From positions 335,634-399,633 of the forward strand of contig NW_027183513.1 in assembly GCF_041296385.1 (NCBI RefSeq): a stretch of 64,000 bases of DNA. Direction: 5' to 3'. Made by a program: the position numbers and the translations under genes. This DNA comes from Aphelocoma coerulescens (lineage: Eukaryota; Chordata; Aves; Passeriformes; Corvidae). Positions 11,800 to 25,418 of this stretch are shown piece by piece. The notes beneath the pieces were generated by a model. That model had not been told where the DNA came from, did no database searches, and was given only the letters and a program-made list of their open reading frames with translations. Position 1 is the first letter of the stretch, and every line of letters begins with the position of its first letter.

Positions 11800-14077
11800 G
11801 GCTCTCCTGGGAGCCACGGGTCACAAAGCACCGTGGGCTCTGGTGCAGCCCCGCTGTGTCACAATGGCCGCTGGCTTCCACGAGCCCCCGCAGTGTCCCA
11901 GTGGGCCCCGTGGCTTTAGGAGTGGGTGGCTGGGAGTTGGTGCCAGCGGCTGGGGGAGCAGCAGCAGGGACTCGTGTGTGGACAGTGCCATGGCCACTTG
12001 TGTGGCCACTGGTGTCTCTGTGCCAGGCACAGCCGTGGTTGTGTAACACCGGCTCTGGGTCCTTTGGCTGTGCAGGTGGCAGTCAACGGCCTGGAGCAGG
12101 GCTGCTCCCGGGGGACAGCCTGGGGCAGGAGGCTGCTGGAGATTCATTCCCCACACTCCTTGTCATGAGGTGCTCAGAGTGATTGGAAAGGCTGTTGGCA
12201 GCAGGCAGTTCTCTGGGTTCAAGCTGTGGAGCTGTCAGCGGGAATGCAAAAGGCCAAGCTGGTGAGCCTTTTGTCCTGGTGCCTTTAGTGTGTGAGCAGT
12301 CCCTGGTGCCGTTGTCTTTGGATCCTGAGTGTGGGAGAGGCAAGGCTTAGGATGGTGCGTAGAGCTGAGAAGGAAAGTGCCGAGAGCAGCGTGTGTGCTG
12401 CTGCTTTGAGGGGTGCAGTTGAAGTTGTAGGCAGCAAGAGCTTTCTCAGCTGGCCCGTTTGTGAGCTCTGCTTTTGCCAGATGACTTCCATCTTACCCTC
12501 TTACCATCTTAGCCTCTCATTTTTGCATATCCCAAACCCCCCTTCCAAACATCCAGCAGCTGCTTGTAAAGAAGAAGTCCTAGAACAAAAAGCCAGTGCT
12601 GCCTTTCATAGCCCCTTTGCTGTCTATGAAGTAGAGGAAAGAAGCTAGTGAGACGCACTTTCTTTCTCAACTCCATAGAGCGCATCCTTCTCTCAAGGTG
12701 GCAGAGTCCTTGGCGGAAGTGAAGCATCTGCAGCTGCAGTTCAGACTGAGAGATGTGCCAGGACAGGAGAAACATTTGCTGACCTTCCCTGTTCCCTGTG
12801 CAACATGATTCTCGCATCCCAGTCACTTTCACATACCTTCGGTATCCCTGAGTCCAAGCAGCTAAAGCTCACAGAGACAGAAGTGTCAGGAAGGAAAACG
12901 TTCCAAAAGCACCCCCCTTCTCTTATCAGCATATAAATTGTGCACAACAGGCTGCGGGCACCGAACCTTCCTTCTCAGATAGACATGCCATCACACTTTT
13001 CACTCTTGCAGCTCGGTTGAAAAGCTCCAGCAGCTGCTCCCGCAATAGCAAAAGGTTATAGAAGTGAAAGCCAGTTTGGGGCTGCACCTTCTCCTTGCCG
13101 CATGTAAGCCACACCAAACTCCCTGATGCACTCTGTCCTCCCCTTCTCAAAGGAGTAGACGGTGGCATCAGGACACACCTGTGTCCCAGCAGCTGGGTGC
13201 CCAGCCGGGAGCAGGAGCAGGGCTGGGGCTGCTCCCAAAGTTGCCCCGCCCCAATGCCAGAGCCGGACATATGCTGAGGGGGGGCTGGATCAGGCTTTAT
13301 TGTCCAGCTGCATGCCAGGAGTGAGCACAAAATCTACCTGCATTCTCTGCAGCATGCCATCCTGGAGCAGAGCCATTGCCAAAGGAAGCCGTGAGCCCGT
13401 GCCAAGCCAGTGCCGGAGTGGGATCCTAGCAGCACCTGTGGAAGCCGGGAGAGAGGAGCCCACCTGGAGCAGGTTCGTGCAGGATTAATCATCCCGTGGC
13501 TTCCCACCAGGGTCCTGTTGCTTCCAAAAGGCCCCACAGTGTCACTGTGGCCCCTCGGTTCCACCAGGTTCCATAGCGTCACTGTGGTGCCCAGGGTTCC
13601 GTCAGCTTCGCCAGCATCCCCACGGTCTGCAGAGCTCCCCGAGCTTCTGTGGTGTCACAGTGGAGGCAGGGTTGCATCAGGTTCCATAGCATCAGCACGG
13701 TCTCCAGGGCTCCCAGAGGTTCTGTGGTGTCACAGTGGAGGCAGGGTTGCATCAGGTTCCATAGCATCACCACAGTCTCCAGGGCTCCCTGAGCTTCTGT
13801 GGTGTCACAGTGGAGGCAGGGTTGCATCAGGTTCCATAGCATCAGCACGGTCTCCAGGGCTCCCAGAGGTTCTGTGGTGTCACAGAGGAGGCAGGGTTGC
13901 ATCAGGTTCCATAGCATCACCACGGTCTCCAGGGCTCCAAGAGCTTCTGTGGTGTCACAGAGGAGGCAGGGTTGCATCAGGTTCAATAGCATCAGCACGG
14001 TCTCCAGGGCTCCCCTGAGCTTCTGTGGTGGTGTCACAGAGGAGCCAGGCTTCCTTGTAGTTCCCCAGCATCACAAA
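11800..14077. repeat. Satellite unit U6 (2,278 bp), indel-rich first half
   Basis: Indels continue to about 12960, after which the unit returns to consensus. It carries the extra T at 12039 and GGTTATAG at 13058, the same pair seen in U2. Confidence 0.93.
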
Positions 14078-16345
14078 GGCTCTCCTGGGAGCCACGGGTC
14101 ACAAAGCACCGTGGGCTCTGTGCAGCCCCGCTGTGTCACAATGGCCGCTGGCTTCCACGAGCCCCCGCAGTGTCCCAGTGGGCCCCGTGGCTTTAGGAGT
14201 GGGTGGCTGGGAGTTGGTGCCAGCGGCTGGGGGAGCAGCAGCAGGGACTGTGTGTGGACAGTGCCATGGCCACTTGTGTGGCCACTGGTGTCTCTGTGCC
14301 AGGCACAGCCGTGGTGTGTAACACCGGCTCTGGGTCCTTTGGCTGTGCAGGTGGCAGTCACGGCCTGGAGCAGGGCTGCTCCCGGGGGACAGCCTGGGGC
14401 AGGAGGCTGCTGGAGATTCATTCCCCACACTCCTTGTCATGAGGTGCTCAGAGTGATTGGAAAGGCTGTTGGCAGCAGGCAGTTCTCTGGGTTCAAGCTG
14501 TGGAGCTGTCAGCGGGAATGCAAAGGCCAAGCTGGTGAGCCTTTTGTCCTGGTGCCTTTAGTGTGTGAGCAGTCCCTGGTGCCGTTGTCTTTGGATCCTG
14601 AGTGTGGGAGAGGCAAGGCTTAGGATGGTGCGTAGAGCTGAGAAGGAAAGTGCCGAGAGCAGCGTGTGTGCTGCTGCTTTGAGGGGTGCAGTTGAAGTTG
14701 TAGGCAGCAAGAGCTTTCTCAGCTGGCCCTTTTGTGAGCTCTGCTTTTGCCAGATGACTTCCATCTTACCCTCTTACCATCTTAGCCTCTCATTTTTGCA
14801 TATCCCAAACCCCCTTCCAAACATCCAGCAGCTGCTTGTAAAGAAGAAGTCCTAGAACAAAAAGCCAGTGCTGCCTTTCATAGCCCCTTTGCTGTCTATG
14901 AAGTAGAGGAAAGAAGCTAGTGAGACGCACTTTCTTTCTCAACTCCATAGAGCGCATCCTTCTCTCAAGGTGGCAGAGTCCTTGGCGGAAGTGAAGCATC
15001 TGCAGCTGCAGTTCAGACTGAGAGATGTGCCAGGACAGGAAACATTTGCTGACCTTCCCTGTTCCCTGTGCAACATGATTCTCGCATCCCAGTCACTTTC
15101 ACATACCTTCGGTATCCCTGAGTCCAAGCAGCTAAAGCTCACAGAGACAGAAGTGTCAGGAAGGAAAACGTTCCAAAAGCACCCCCTTCTCTTATCAGCA
15201 TATAAATTGTGCACAACAGGCTGCGGCACCGAACCTTCCTTCTCAGATAGACATGCCATCACACTTTTCACTCTTGCAGCTCGGTTGAAAAGCTCCAGCA
15301 GCTGCTCCCGCAATAGCAAAAGGTTCTAGAAGTGAAAGCCAGTTTGGGGCTGCACCTTCTCCTTGCCGCATGTAAGCCACACCAAACTCCCTGATGCACT
15401 CTGTCCTCCCCTTCTCAAAGGAGTAGACGGTGGCATCAGGACACACCTGTGTCCCAGCAGCTGGGTGCCCAGCCGGGAGCAGGAGCAGGGCTGGGGCTGC
15501 TCCCAAAGTTGCCCCGCCCCAATGCCAGAGCCGGACATATGCTGAGGGGGGGCTGGATCAGGCTTTATTGTCCAGCTGCATGCCAGGAGTGAGCACAAAA
15601 TCTACCTGCATTCTCTGCAGCATGCCATCCTGGAGCAGAGCCATTGCCAAAGGAAGCCGTGAGCCCGTGCCAAGCCAGTGCCGGAGTGGGATCCTAGCAG
15701 CACCTGTGGAAGCCGGGAGAGAGGAGCCCACCTGGAGCAGGTTCGTGCAGGATTAATCATCCCGTGGCTTCCCACCAGGGTCCTGTTGCTTCCAAAAGGC
15801 CCCACAGTGTCACTGTGGCCCCTCGGTTCCACCAGGTTCCATAGCGTCACTGTGGTGCCCAGGGTTCCGTCAGCTTCGCCAGCATCCCCACGGTCTGCAG
15901 AGCTCCCCGAGCTTCTGTGGTGTCACAGTGGAGGCAGGGTTGCATCAGGTTCCATAGCATCAGCACGGTCTCCAGGGCTCCCAGAGGTTCTGTGGTGTCA
16001 CAGTGGAGGCAGGGTTGCATCAGGTTCCATAGCATCACCACAGTCTCCAGGGCTCCCTGAGCTTCTGTGGTGTCACAGTGGAGGCAGGGTTGCATCAGGT
16101 TCCATAGCATCAGCACGGTCTCCAGGGCTCCCAGAGGTTCTGTGGTGTCACAGAGGAGGCAGGGTTGCATCAGGTTCCATAGCATCACCACGGTCTCCAG
16201 GGCTCCAAGAGCTTCTGTGGTGTCACAGAGGAGGCAGGGTTGCATCAGGTTCAATAGCATCAGCACGGTCTCCAGGGCTCCCCTGAGCTTCTGTGGTGGT
16301 GTCACAGAGGAGCCAGGCTTCCTTGTAGTTCCCCAGCATCACAAA
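14078..16345. repeat. Satellite unit U7 (2,268 bp)
   Basis: Modal length with five subrepeats. No private variant was noticed. Confidence 0.95.
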
Positions 16346-18613
16346 GGCTCTCCTGGGAGCCACGGGTCACAAAGCACCGTGGGCTCTGTGCAGCCCCGCT
16401 GTGTCACAATGGCCGCTGGCTTCCACGAGCCCCCGCAGTGTCCCAGTGGGCCCCGTGGCTTTAGGAGTGGGTGGCTGGGAGTTGGTGCCAGCGGCTGGGG
16501 GAGCAGCAGCAGGGACTGTGTGTGGACAGTGCCATGGCCACTTGTGTGGCCACTGGTGTCTCTGTGCCAGGCACAGCCGTGGTGTGTAACACCGGCTCTG
16601 GGTCCTTTGGCTGTGCAGGTGGCAGTCACGGCCTGGAGCAGGGCTGCTCCCGGGGGACAGCCTGGGGCAGGAGGCTGCTGGAGATTCATTCCCCACACTC
16701 CTTGTCATGAGGTGCTCAGAGTGATTGGAAAGGCTGTTGGCAGCAGGCAGTTCTCTGGGTTCAAGCTGTGGAGCTGTCAGCGGGAATGCAAAGGCCAAGC
16801 TGGTGAGCCTTTTGTCCTGGTGCCTTTAGTGTGTGAGCAGTCCCTGGTGCCGTTGTCTTTGGATCCTGAGTGTGGGAGAGGCAAGGCTTAGGATGGTGCG
16901 TAGAGCTGAGAAGGAAAGTGCCGAGAGCAGCGTGTGTGCTGCTGCTTTGAGGGGTGCAGTTGAAGTTGTAGGCAGCAAGAGCTTTCTCAGCTGGCCCTTT
17001 TGTGAGCTCTGCTTTTGCCAGATGACTTCCATCTTACCCTCTTACCATCTTAGCCTCTCATTTTTGCATATCCCAAACCCCCTTCCAAACATCCAGCAGC
17101 TGCTTGTAAAGAAGAAGTCCTAGAACAAAAAGCCAGTGCTGCCTTTCATAGCCCCTTTGCTGTCTATGAAGTAGAGGAAAGAAGCTAGTGAGACGCACTT
17201 TCTTTCTCAACTCCATAGAGCGCATCCTTCTCTCAAGGTGGCAGAGTCCTTGGCGGAAGTGAAGCATCTGCAGCTGCAGTTCAGACTGAGAGATGTGCCA
17301 GGACAGGAAACATTTGCTGACCTTCCCTGTTCCCTGTGCAACATGATTCTCGCATCCCAGTCACTTTCACATACCTTCGGTATCCCTGAGTCCAAGCAGC
17401 TAAAGCTCACAGAGACAGAAGTGTCAGGAAGGAAAACGTTCCAAAAGCACCCCCTTCTCTTATCAGCATATAAATTGTGCACAACAGGCTGCGGCACCGA
17501 ACCTTCCTTCTCAGATAGACATGCCATCACACTTTTCACTCTTGCAGCTCGGTTGAAAAGCTCCAGCAGCTGCTCCCGCAATAGCAAAAGGTTCTAGAAG
17601 TGAAAGCCAGTTTGGGGCTGCACCTTCTCCTTGCCGCATGTAAGCCACACCAAACTCCCTGATGCACTCTGTCCTCCCCTTCTCAAAGGAGTAGACGGTG
17701 GCATCAGGACACACCTGTGTCCCAGCAGCTGGGTGCCCAGCCGGGAGCAGGAGCAGGGCTGGGGCTGCTCCCAAAGTTGCCCCGCCCCAATGCCAGAGCC
17801 GGACATATGCTGAGGGGGGGCTGGATCAGGCTTTATTGTCCAGCTGCATGCCAGGAGTGAGCACAAAATCTACCTGCATTCTCTGCAGCATGCCATCCTG
17901 GAGCAGAGCCATTGCCAAAGGAAGCCGTGAGCCCGTGCCAAGCCAGTGCCGGAGTGGGATCCTAGCAGCACCTGTGGAAGCCGGGAGAGAGGAGCCCACC
18001 TGGAGCAGGTTCGTGCAGGATTAATCATCCCGTGGCTTCCCACCAGGGTCCTGTTGCTTCCAAAAAGCCCCACAGTGTCACTGTGGCCCCTCGGTTCCAC
18101 CAGGTTCCATAGCGTCACTGTGGTGCCCAGGGTTCCGTCAGCTTCGCCAGCATCCCCACGGTCTGCAGAGCTCCCCGAGCTTCTGTGGTGTCACAGTGGA
18201 GGCAGGGTTGCATCAGGTTCCATAGCATCAGCACGGTCTCCAGGGCTCCCAGAGGTTCTGTGGTGTCACAGTGGAGGCAGGGTTGCATCAGGTTCCATAG
18301 CATCACCACAGTCTCCAGGGCTCCCTGAGCTTCTGTGGTGTCACAGTGGAGGCAGGGTTGCATCAGGTTCCATAGCATCAGCACGGTCTCCAGGGCTCCC
18401 AGAGGTTCTGTGGTGTCACAGAGGAGGCAGGGTTGCATCAGGTTCCATAGCATCAGCACGGTCTCCAGGGCTCCAAGAGCTTCTGTGGTGTCACAGAGGA
18501 GGCAGGGTTGCATCAGGTTCAATAGCATCAGCACGGTCTCCAGGGCTCCCCTGAGCTTCTGTGGTGGTGTCACAGAGGAGCCAGGCTTCCTTGTAGTTCC
18601 CCAGCATCACAAA
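16346..18613. repeat. Satellite unit U8 (2,268 bp)
   Basis: Carries CCAAAAAGCCCC at 18066 (G to A), shared with its neighbour U9. Its fourth subrepeat has CATCAGCACGG where other units have CATCACCACGG. Confidence 0.95.
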
Positions 18614-20881
18614 GGCTCTCCTGGGAGCCACGGGTCACAAAGCACCGTGGGCTCTGTGCAGCCCCGCTGTGTCACAATGGCCGCTGGCTTCCACGAGCCC
18701 CCGCAGTGTCCCAGTGGGCCCCGTGGCTTTAGGAGTGGGTGGCTGGGAGTTGGTGCCAGCGGCTGGGGGAGCAGCAGCAGGGACTGTGTGTGGACAGTGC
18801 CATGGCCACTTGTGTGGCCACTGGTGTCTCTGTGCCAGGCACAGCCGTGGTGTGTAACACCGGCTCTGGGTCCTTTGGCTGTGCAGGTGGCAGTCACGGC
18901 CTGGAGCAGGGCTGCTCCCGGGGGACAGCCTGGGGCAGGAGGCTGCTGGAGATTCATTCCCCACACTCCTTGTCATGAGGTGCTCAGAGTGATTGGAAAG
19001 GCTGTTGGCAGCAGGCAGTTCTCTGGGTTCAAGCTGTGGAGCTGTCAGCGGGAATGCAAAGGCCAAGCTGGTGAGCCTTTTGTCCTGGTGCCTTTAGTGT
19101 GTGAGCAGTCCCTGGTGCCGTTGTCTTTGGATCCTGAGTGTGGGAGAGGCAAGGCTTAGGATGGTGCGTAGAGCTGAGAAGGAAAGTGCCGAGAGCAGCG
19201 TGTGTGCTGCTGCTTTGAGGGGTGCAGTTGAAGTTGTAGGCAGCAAGAGCTTTCTCAGCTGGCCCTTTTGTGAGCTCTGCTTTTGCCAGATGACTTCCAT
19301 CTTACCCTCTTACCATCTTAGCCTCTCATTTTTGCATATCCCAAACCCCCTTCCAAACATCCAGCAGCTGCTTGTAAAGAAGAAGTCCTAGAACAAAAAG
19401 CCAGTGCTGCCTTTCATAGCCCCTTTGCTGTCTATGAAGTAGAGGAAAGAAGCTAGTGAGACGCACTTTCTTTCTCAACTCCATAGAGCGCATCCTTCTC
19501 TCAAGGTGGCAGAGTCCTTGGCGGAAGTGAAGCATCTGCAGCTGCAGTTCAGACTGAGAGATGTGCCAGGACAGGAAACATTTGCTGACCTTCCCTGTTC
19601 CCTGTGCAACATGATTCTCGCATCCCAGTCACTTTCACATACCTTCGGTATCCCTGAGTCCAAGCAGCTAAAGCTCACAGAGACAGAAGTGTCAGGAAGG
19701 AAAACGTTCCAAAAGCACCCCCTTCTCTTATCAGCATATAAATTGTGCACAACAGGCTGCGGCACCGAACCTTCCTTCTCAGATAGACATGCCATCACAC
19801 TTTTCACTCTTGCAGCTCGGTTGAAAAGCTCCAGCAGCTGCTCCCGCAATAGCAAAAGGTTCTAGAAGTGAAAGCCAGTTTGGGGCTGCACCTTCTCCTT
19901 GCCGCATGTAAGCCACACCAAACTCCCTGATGCACTCTGTCCTCCCCTTCTCAAAGGAGTAGACGGTGGCATCAGGACACACCTGTGTCCCAGCAGCTGG
20001 GTGCCCAGCCGGGAGCAGGAGCAGGGCTGGGGCTGCTCCCAAAGTTGCCCCGCCCCAATGCCAGAGCCGGACATATGCTGAGGGGGGGCTGGATCAGGCT
20101 TTATTGTCCAGCTGCATGCCAGGAGTGAGCACAAAATCTACCTGCATTCTCTGCAGCATGCCATCCTGGAGCAGAGCCATTGCCAAAGGAAGCCGTGAGC
20201 CCGTGCCAAGCCAGTGCCGGAGTGGGATCCTAGCAGCACCTGTGGAAGCCGGGAGAGAGGAGCCCACCTGGAGCAGGTTCGTGCAGGATTAATCATCCCG
20301 TGGCTTCCCACCAGGGTCCTGTTGCTTCCAAAAAGCCCCACAGTGTCACTGTGGCCCCTCGGTTCCACCAGGTTCCATAGCGTCACTGTGGTGCCCAGGG
20401 TTCCGTCAGCTTCGCCAGCATCCCCACGGTCTGCAGAGCTCCCCGAGCTTCTGTGGTGTCACAGTGGAGGCAGGGTTGCATCAGGTTCCATAGCATCAGC
20501 ACGGTCTCCAGGGCTCCCAGAGGTTCTGTGGTGTCACAGTGGAGGCAGGGTTGCATCAGGTTCCATAGCATCACCACAGTCTCCAGGGCTCCCTGAGCTT
20601 CTGTGGTGTCACAGTGGAGGCAGGGTTGCATCAGGTTCCATAGCATCAGCACGGTCTCCAGGGCTCCCAGAGGTTCTGTGGTGTCACAGAGGAGGCAGGG
20701 TTGCATCAGGTTCCATAGCATCACCACGGTCTCCAGGGCTCCAAGAGCTTCTGTGGTGTCACAGAGGAGGCAGGGTTGCATCAGGTTCAATAGCATCAGC
20801 ACGGTCTCCAGGGCTCCCCTGAGCTTCTGTGGTGGTGTCACAGAGGAGCCAGGCTTCCTTGTAGTTCCCCAGCATCACAAA
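18614..20881. repeat. Satellite unit U9 (2,268 bp)
   Basis: Shares the G to A change of U8 at 20334, exactly one unit length away. Otherwise consensus. Confidence 0.95.
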
Positions 20882-23149
20882 GGCTCTCCTGGGAGCCACG
20901 GGTCACAAAGCACCGTGGGCTCTGTGCAGCCCCGCTGTGTCACAATGGCCGCTGGCTTCCACGAGCCCCCGCAGTGTCCCAGTGGGCCCCGTGGCTTTAG
21001 GAGTGGGTGGCTGGGAGTTGGTGCCAGCGGCTGGGGGAGCAGCAGCAGGGACTGTGTGTGGACAGTGCCATGGCCACTTGTGTGGCCACTGGTGTCTCTG
21101 TGCCAGGCACAGCCGTGGTGTGTAACACCGGCTCTGGGTCCTTTGGCTGTGCAGGTGGCAGTCACGGCCTGGAGCAGGGCTGCTCCCGGGGGACAGCCTG
21201 GGGCAGGAGGCTGCTGGAGATTCATTCCCCACACTCCTTGTCATGAGGTGCTCAGAGTGATTGGAAAGGCTGTTGGCAGCAGGCAGTTCTCTGGGTTCAA
21301 GCTGTGGAGCTGTCAGCGGGAATGCAAAGGCCAAGCTGGTGAGCCTTTTGTCCTGGTGCCTTTAGTGTGTGAGCAGTCCCTGGTGCCGTTGTCTTTGGAT
21401 CCTGAGTGTGGGAGAGGCAAGGCTTAGGATGGTGCGTAGAGCTGAGAAGGAAAGTGCCGAGAGCAGCGTGTGTGCTGCTGCTTTGAGGGGTGCAGTTGAA
21501 GTTGTAGGCAGCAAGAGCTTTCTCAGCTGGCCCTTTTGTGAGCTCTGCTTTTGCCAGATGACTTCCATCTTACCCTCTTACCATCTTAGCCTCTCATTTT
21601 TGCATATCCCAAACCCCCTTCCAAACATCCAGCAGCTGCTTGTAAAGAAGAAGTCCTAGAACAAAAAGCCAGTGCTGCCTTTCATAGCCCCTTTGCTGTC
21701 TATGAAGTAGAGGAAAGAAGCTAGTGAGACGCACTTTCTTTCTCAACTCCATAGAGCGCATCCTTCTCTCAAGGTGGCAGAGTCCTTGGCGGAAGTGAAG
21801 CATCTGCAGCTGCAGTTCAGACTGAGAGATGTGCCAGGACAGGAAACATTTGCTGACCTTCCCTGTTCCCTGTGCAACATGATTCTCGCATCCCAGTCAC
21901 TTTCACATACCTTCGGTATCCCTGAGTCCAAGCAGCTAAAGCTCACAGAGACAGAAGTGTCAGGAAGGAAAACGTTCCAAAAGCACCCCCTTCTCTTATC
22001 AGCATATAAATTGTGCACAACAGGCTGCGGCACCGAACCTTCCTTCTCAGATAGACATGCCATCACACTTTTCACTCTTGCAGCTCGGTTGAAAAGCTCC
22101 AGCAGCTGCTCCCGCAATAGCAAAAGGTTCTAGAAGTGAAAGCCAGTTTGGGGCTGCACCTTCTCCTTGCCGCATGTAAGCCACACCAAACTCCCTGATG
22201 CACTCTGTCCTCCCCTTCTCAAAGGAGTAGACGGTGGCATCAGGACACACCTGTGTCCCAGCAGCTGGGTGCCCAGCCGGGAGCAGGAGCAGGGCTGGGG
22301 CTGCTCCCAAAGTTGCCCCGCCCCAATGCCAGAGCCGGACATATGCTGAGGGGGGGCTGGATCAGGCTTTATTGTCCAGCTGCATGCCAGGAGTGAGCAC
22401 AAAATCTACCTGCATTCTCTGCAGCATGCCATCCTGGAGCAGAGCCATTGCCAAAGGAAGCCGTGAGCCCGTGCCAAGCCAGTGCCGGAGTGGGATCCTA
22501 GCAGCACCTGTGGAAGCCGGGAGAGAGGAGCCCACCTGGAGCAGGTTCGTGCAGGATTAATCATCCCGTGGCTTCCCACCAGGGTCCTGTTGCTTCCAAA
22601 AGGCCCCACAGTGTCACTGTGGCCCCTCGGTTCCACCAGGTTCCATAGCGTCACTGTGGTGCCCAGGGTTCCGTCAGCTTCGCCAGCATCCCCACGGTCT
22701 GCAGAGCTCCCCGAGCTTCTGTGGTGTCACAGTGGAGGCAGGGTTGCATCAGGTTCCATAGCATCAGCACGGTCTCCAGGGCTCCCAGAGGTTCTGTGGT
22801 GTCACAGTGGAGGCAGGGTTGCATCAGGTTCCATAGCATCACCACAGTCTCCAGGGCTCCCTGAGCTTCTGTGGTGTCACAGTGGAGGCAGGGTTGCATC
22901 AGGTTCCATAGCATCAGCACGGTCTCCAGGGCTCCCAGAGGTTCTGTGGTGTCACAGAGGAGGCAGGGTTGCATCAGGTTCCATAGCATCACCACGGTCT
23001 CCAGGGCTCCAAGAGCTTCTGTGGTGTCACAGAGGAGGCAGGGTTGCATCAGGTTCAATAGCATCAGCACGGTCTCCAGGGCTCCCCTGAGCTTCTGTGG
23101 TGGTGTCACAGAGGAGCCAGGCTTCCTTGTAGTTCCCCAGCATCACAAA
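20882..23149. repeat. Satellite unit U10 (2,268 bp)
   Basis: Modal length with five subrepeats. No private variant was noticed. Confidence 0.95.
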
Positions 23150-25418
23150 GGCTCTCCTGGGAGCCACGGGTCACAAAGCACCGTGGGCTCTGTGCAGCCC
23201 CGCTGTGTCACAATGGCCGCTGGCTTCCACGAGCCCCCGCAGTGTCCCAGTGGGCCCCGTGGCTTTAGGAGTGGGTGGCTGGGAGTTGGTGCCAGCGGCT
23301 GGGGGAGCAGCAGCAGGGACTGTGTGTGGACAGTGCCATGGCCACTTGTGTGGCCACTGGTGTCTCTGTGCCAGGCACAGCCGTGGTTGTGTAACACCGG
23401 CTCTGGGTCCTTTGGCTGTGCAGGTGGCAGTCACGGCCTGGAGCAGGGCTGCTCCCGGGGGACAGCCTGGGGCAGGAGGCTGCTGGAGATTCATTCCCCA
23501 CACTCCTTGTCATGAGGTGCTCAGAGTGATTGGAAAGGCTGTTGGCAGCAGGCAGTTCTCTGGGTTCAAGCTGTGGAGCTGTCAGCTGGAATGCAAAGGC
23601 CAAGCTGGTGAGCCTTTTGTCCTGGTGCCTTTAGTGTGTGAGCAGTCCCTGGTGCCGTTGTCTTTGGATCCTGAGTGTGGGAGAGGCAAGGCTTAGGATG
23701 GTGCGTAGAGCTGAGAAGGAAAGTGCCGAGAGCAGCGTGTGTGCTGCTGCTTTGAGGGGTGCAGTTGAAGTTTTAGGCAGCAAGAGCTTTCTCAGCTGGC
23801 CCTTTTGTGAGCTCTGCTTTTGCCAGATGACTTCCATCTTACCCTCTTACCATCTTAGCCTCTCATTTTTGCATATCCCAAACCCCCTTCCAAACATCCA
23901 GCAGCTGCTTGTAAAGAAGAAGTCCTAGAACAAAAAGCCAGTGCTGCCTTTCATAGCCCCTTTGCTGTCTATGAAGTAGAGGAAAGAAGCTAGTGAGACG
24001 CACTTTCTTTCTCAACTCCATAGAGCGCATCCTTCTCTCAAGGTGGCAGAGTCCTTGGCGGAAGTGAAGCATCTGCAGCTGCAGTTCAGACTGAGAGATG
24101 TGCCAGGACAGGAAACATTTGCTGACCTTCCCTGTTCCCTGTGCAACATGATTCTCGCATCCCAGTCACTTTCACATACCTTCGGTATCCCTGAGTCCAA
24201 GCAGCTAAAGCTCACAGAGACAGAAGTGTCAGGAAGGAAAACGTTCCAAAAGCACCCCCTTCTCTTATCAGCATATAAATTGTGCACAACAGGCTGCGGC
24301 ACCGAACCTTCCTTCTCAGATAGACATGCCATCACACTTTTCACTCTTGCAGCTCGGTTGAAAAGCTCCAGCAGCTGCTCCCGCAATAGCAAAAGGTTCT
24401 AGAAGTGAAAGCCAGTTTGGGGCTGCACCTTCTCCTTGCCGCATGTAAGCCACACCAAACTCCCTGATGCACTCTGTCCTCCCCTTCTCAAAGGAGTAGA
24501 CGGTGGCATCAGGACACACCTGTGTCCCAGCAGCTGGGTGCCCAGCCGGGAGCAGGAGCAGGGCTGGGGCTGCTCCCAAAGTTGCCCCGCCCCAATGCCA
24601 GAGCCGGACATATGCTGAGGGGGGGCTGGATCAGGCTTTATTGTCCAGCTGCATGCCAGGAGTGAGCACAAAATCTACCTGCATTCTCTGCAGCATGCCA
24701 TCCTGGAGCAGAGCCATTGCCAAAGGAAGCCGTGAGCCCGTGCCAAGCCAGTGCCGGAGTGGGATCCTAGCAGCACCTGTGGAAGCCGGGAGAGAGGAGC
24801 CCACCTGGAGCAGGTTCGTGCAGGATTAATCATCCCGTGGCTTCCCACCAGGGTCCTGTTGCTTCCAAAAGGCCCCACAGTGTCACTGTGGCCCCTCGGT
24901 TCCACCAGGTTCCATAGCGTCACTGTGGTGCCCAGGGTTCCGTCAGCTTCGCCAGCATCCCCACGGTCTGCAGAGGTCCCCGAGCTTCTGTGGTGTCACA
25001 GTGGAGGCAGGGTTGCATCAGGTTCCATAGCATCAGCACGGTCTCCAGGGCTCCCAGAGGTTCTGTGGTGTCACAGTGGAGGCAGGGTTGCATCAGGTTC
25101 CATAGCATCACCACAGTCTCCAGGGCTCCCTGAGCTTCTGTGGTGTCACAGTGGAGGCAGGGTTGCATCAGGTTCCATAGCATCAGCACGGTCTCCAGGG
25201 CTCCCAGAGGTTCTGTGGTGTCACAGAGGAGGCAGGGTTGCATCAGGTTCCATAGCATCACCACGGTCTCCAGGGCTCCAAGAGCTTCTGTGGTGTCACA
25301 GAGGAGGCAGGGTTGCATCAGGTTCAATAGCATCAGCACGGTCTCCAGGGCTCCCCTGAGCTTCTGTGGTGGTGTCACAGAGGAGCCAGGCTTCCTTGTA
25401 GTTCCCCAGCATCACAAA
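23150..25418. repeat. Satellite unit U11 (2,269 bp)
   Basis: Carries the extra T at 23387, CAGCTGGAAT at 23587 (shared only with U15), a private GTTTTAGG near 23772, and AGAGGTCCCC at 24976. Confidence 0.95.
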
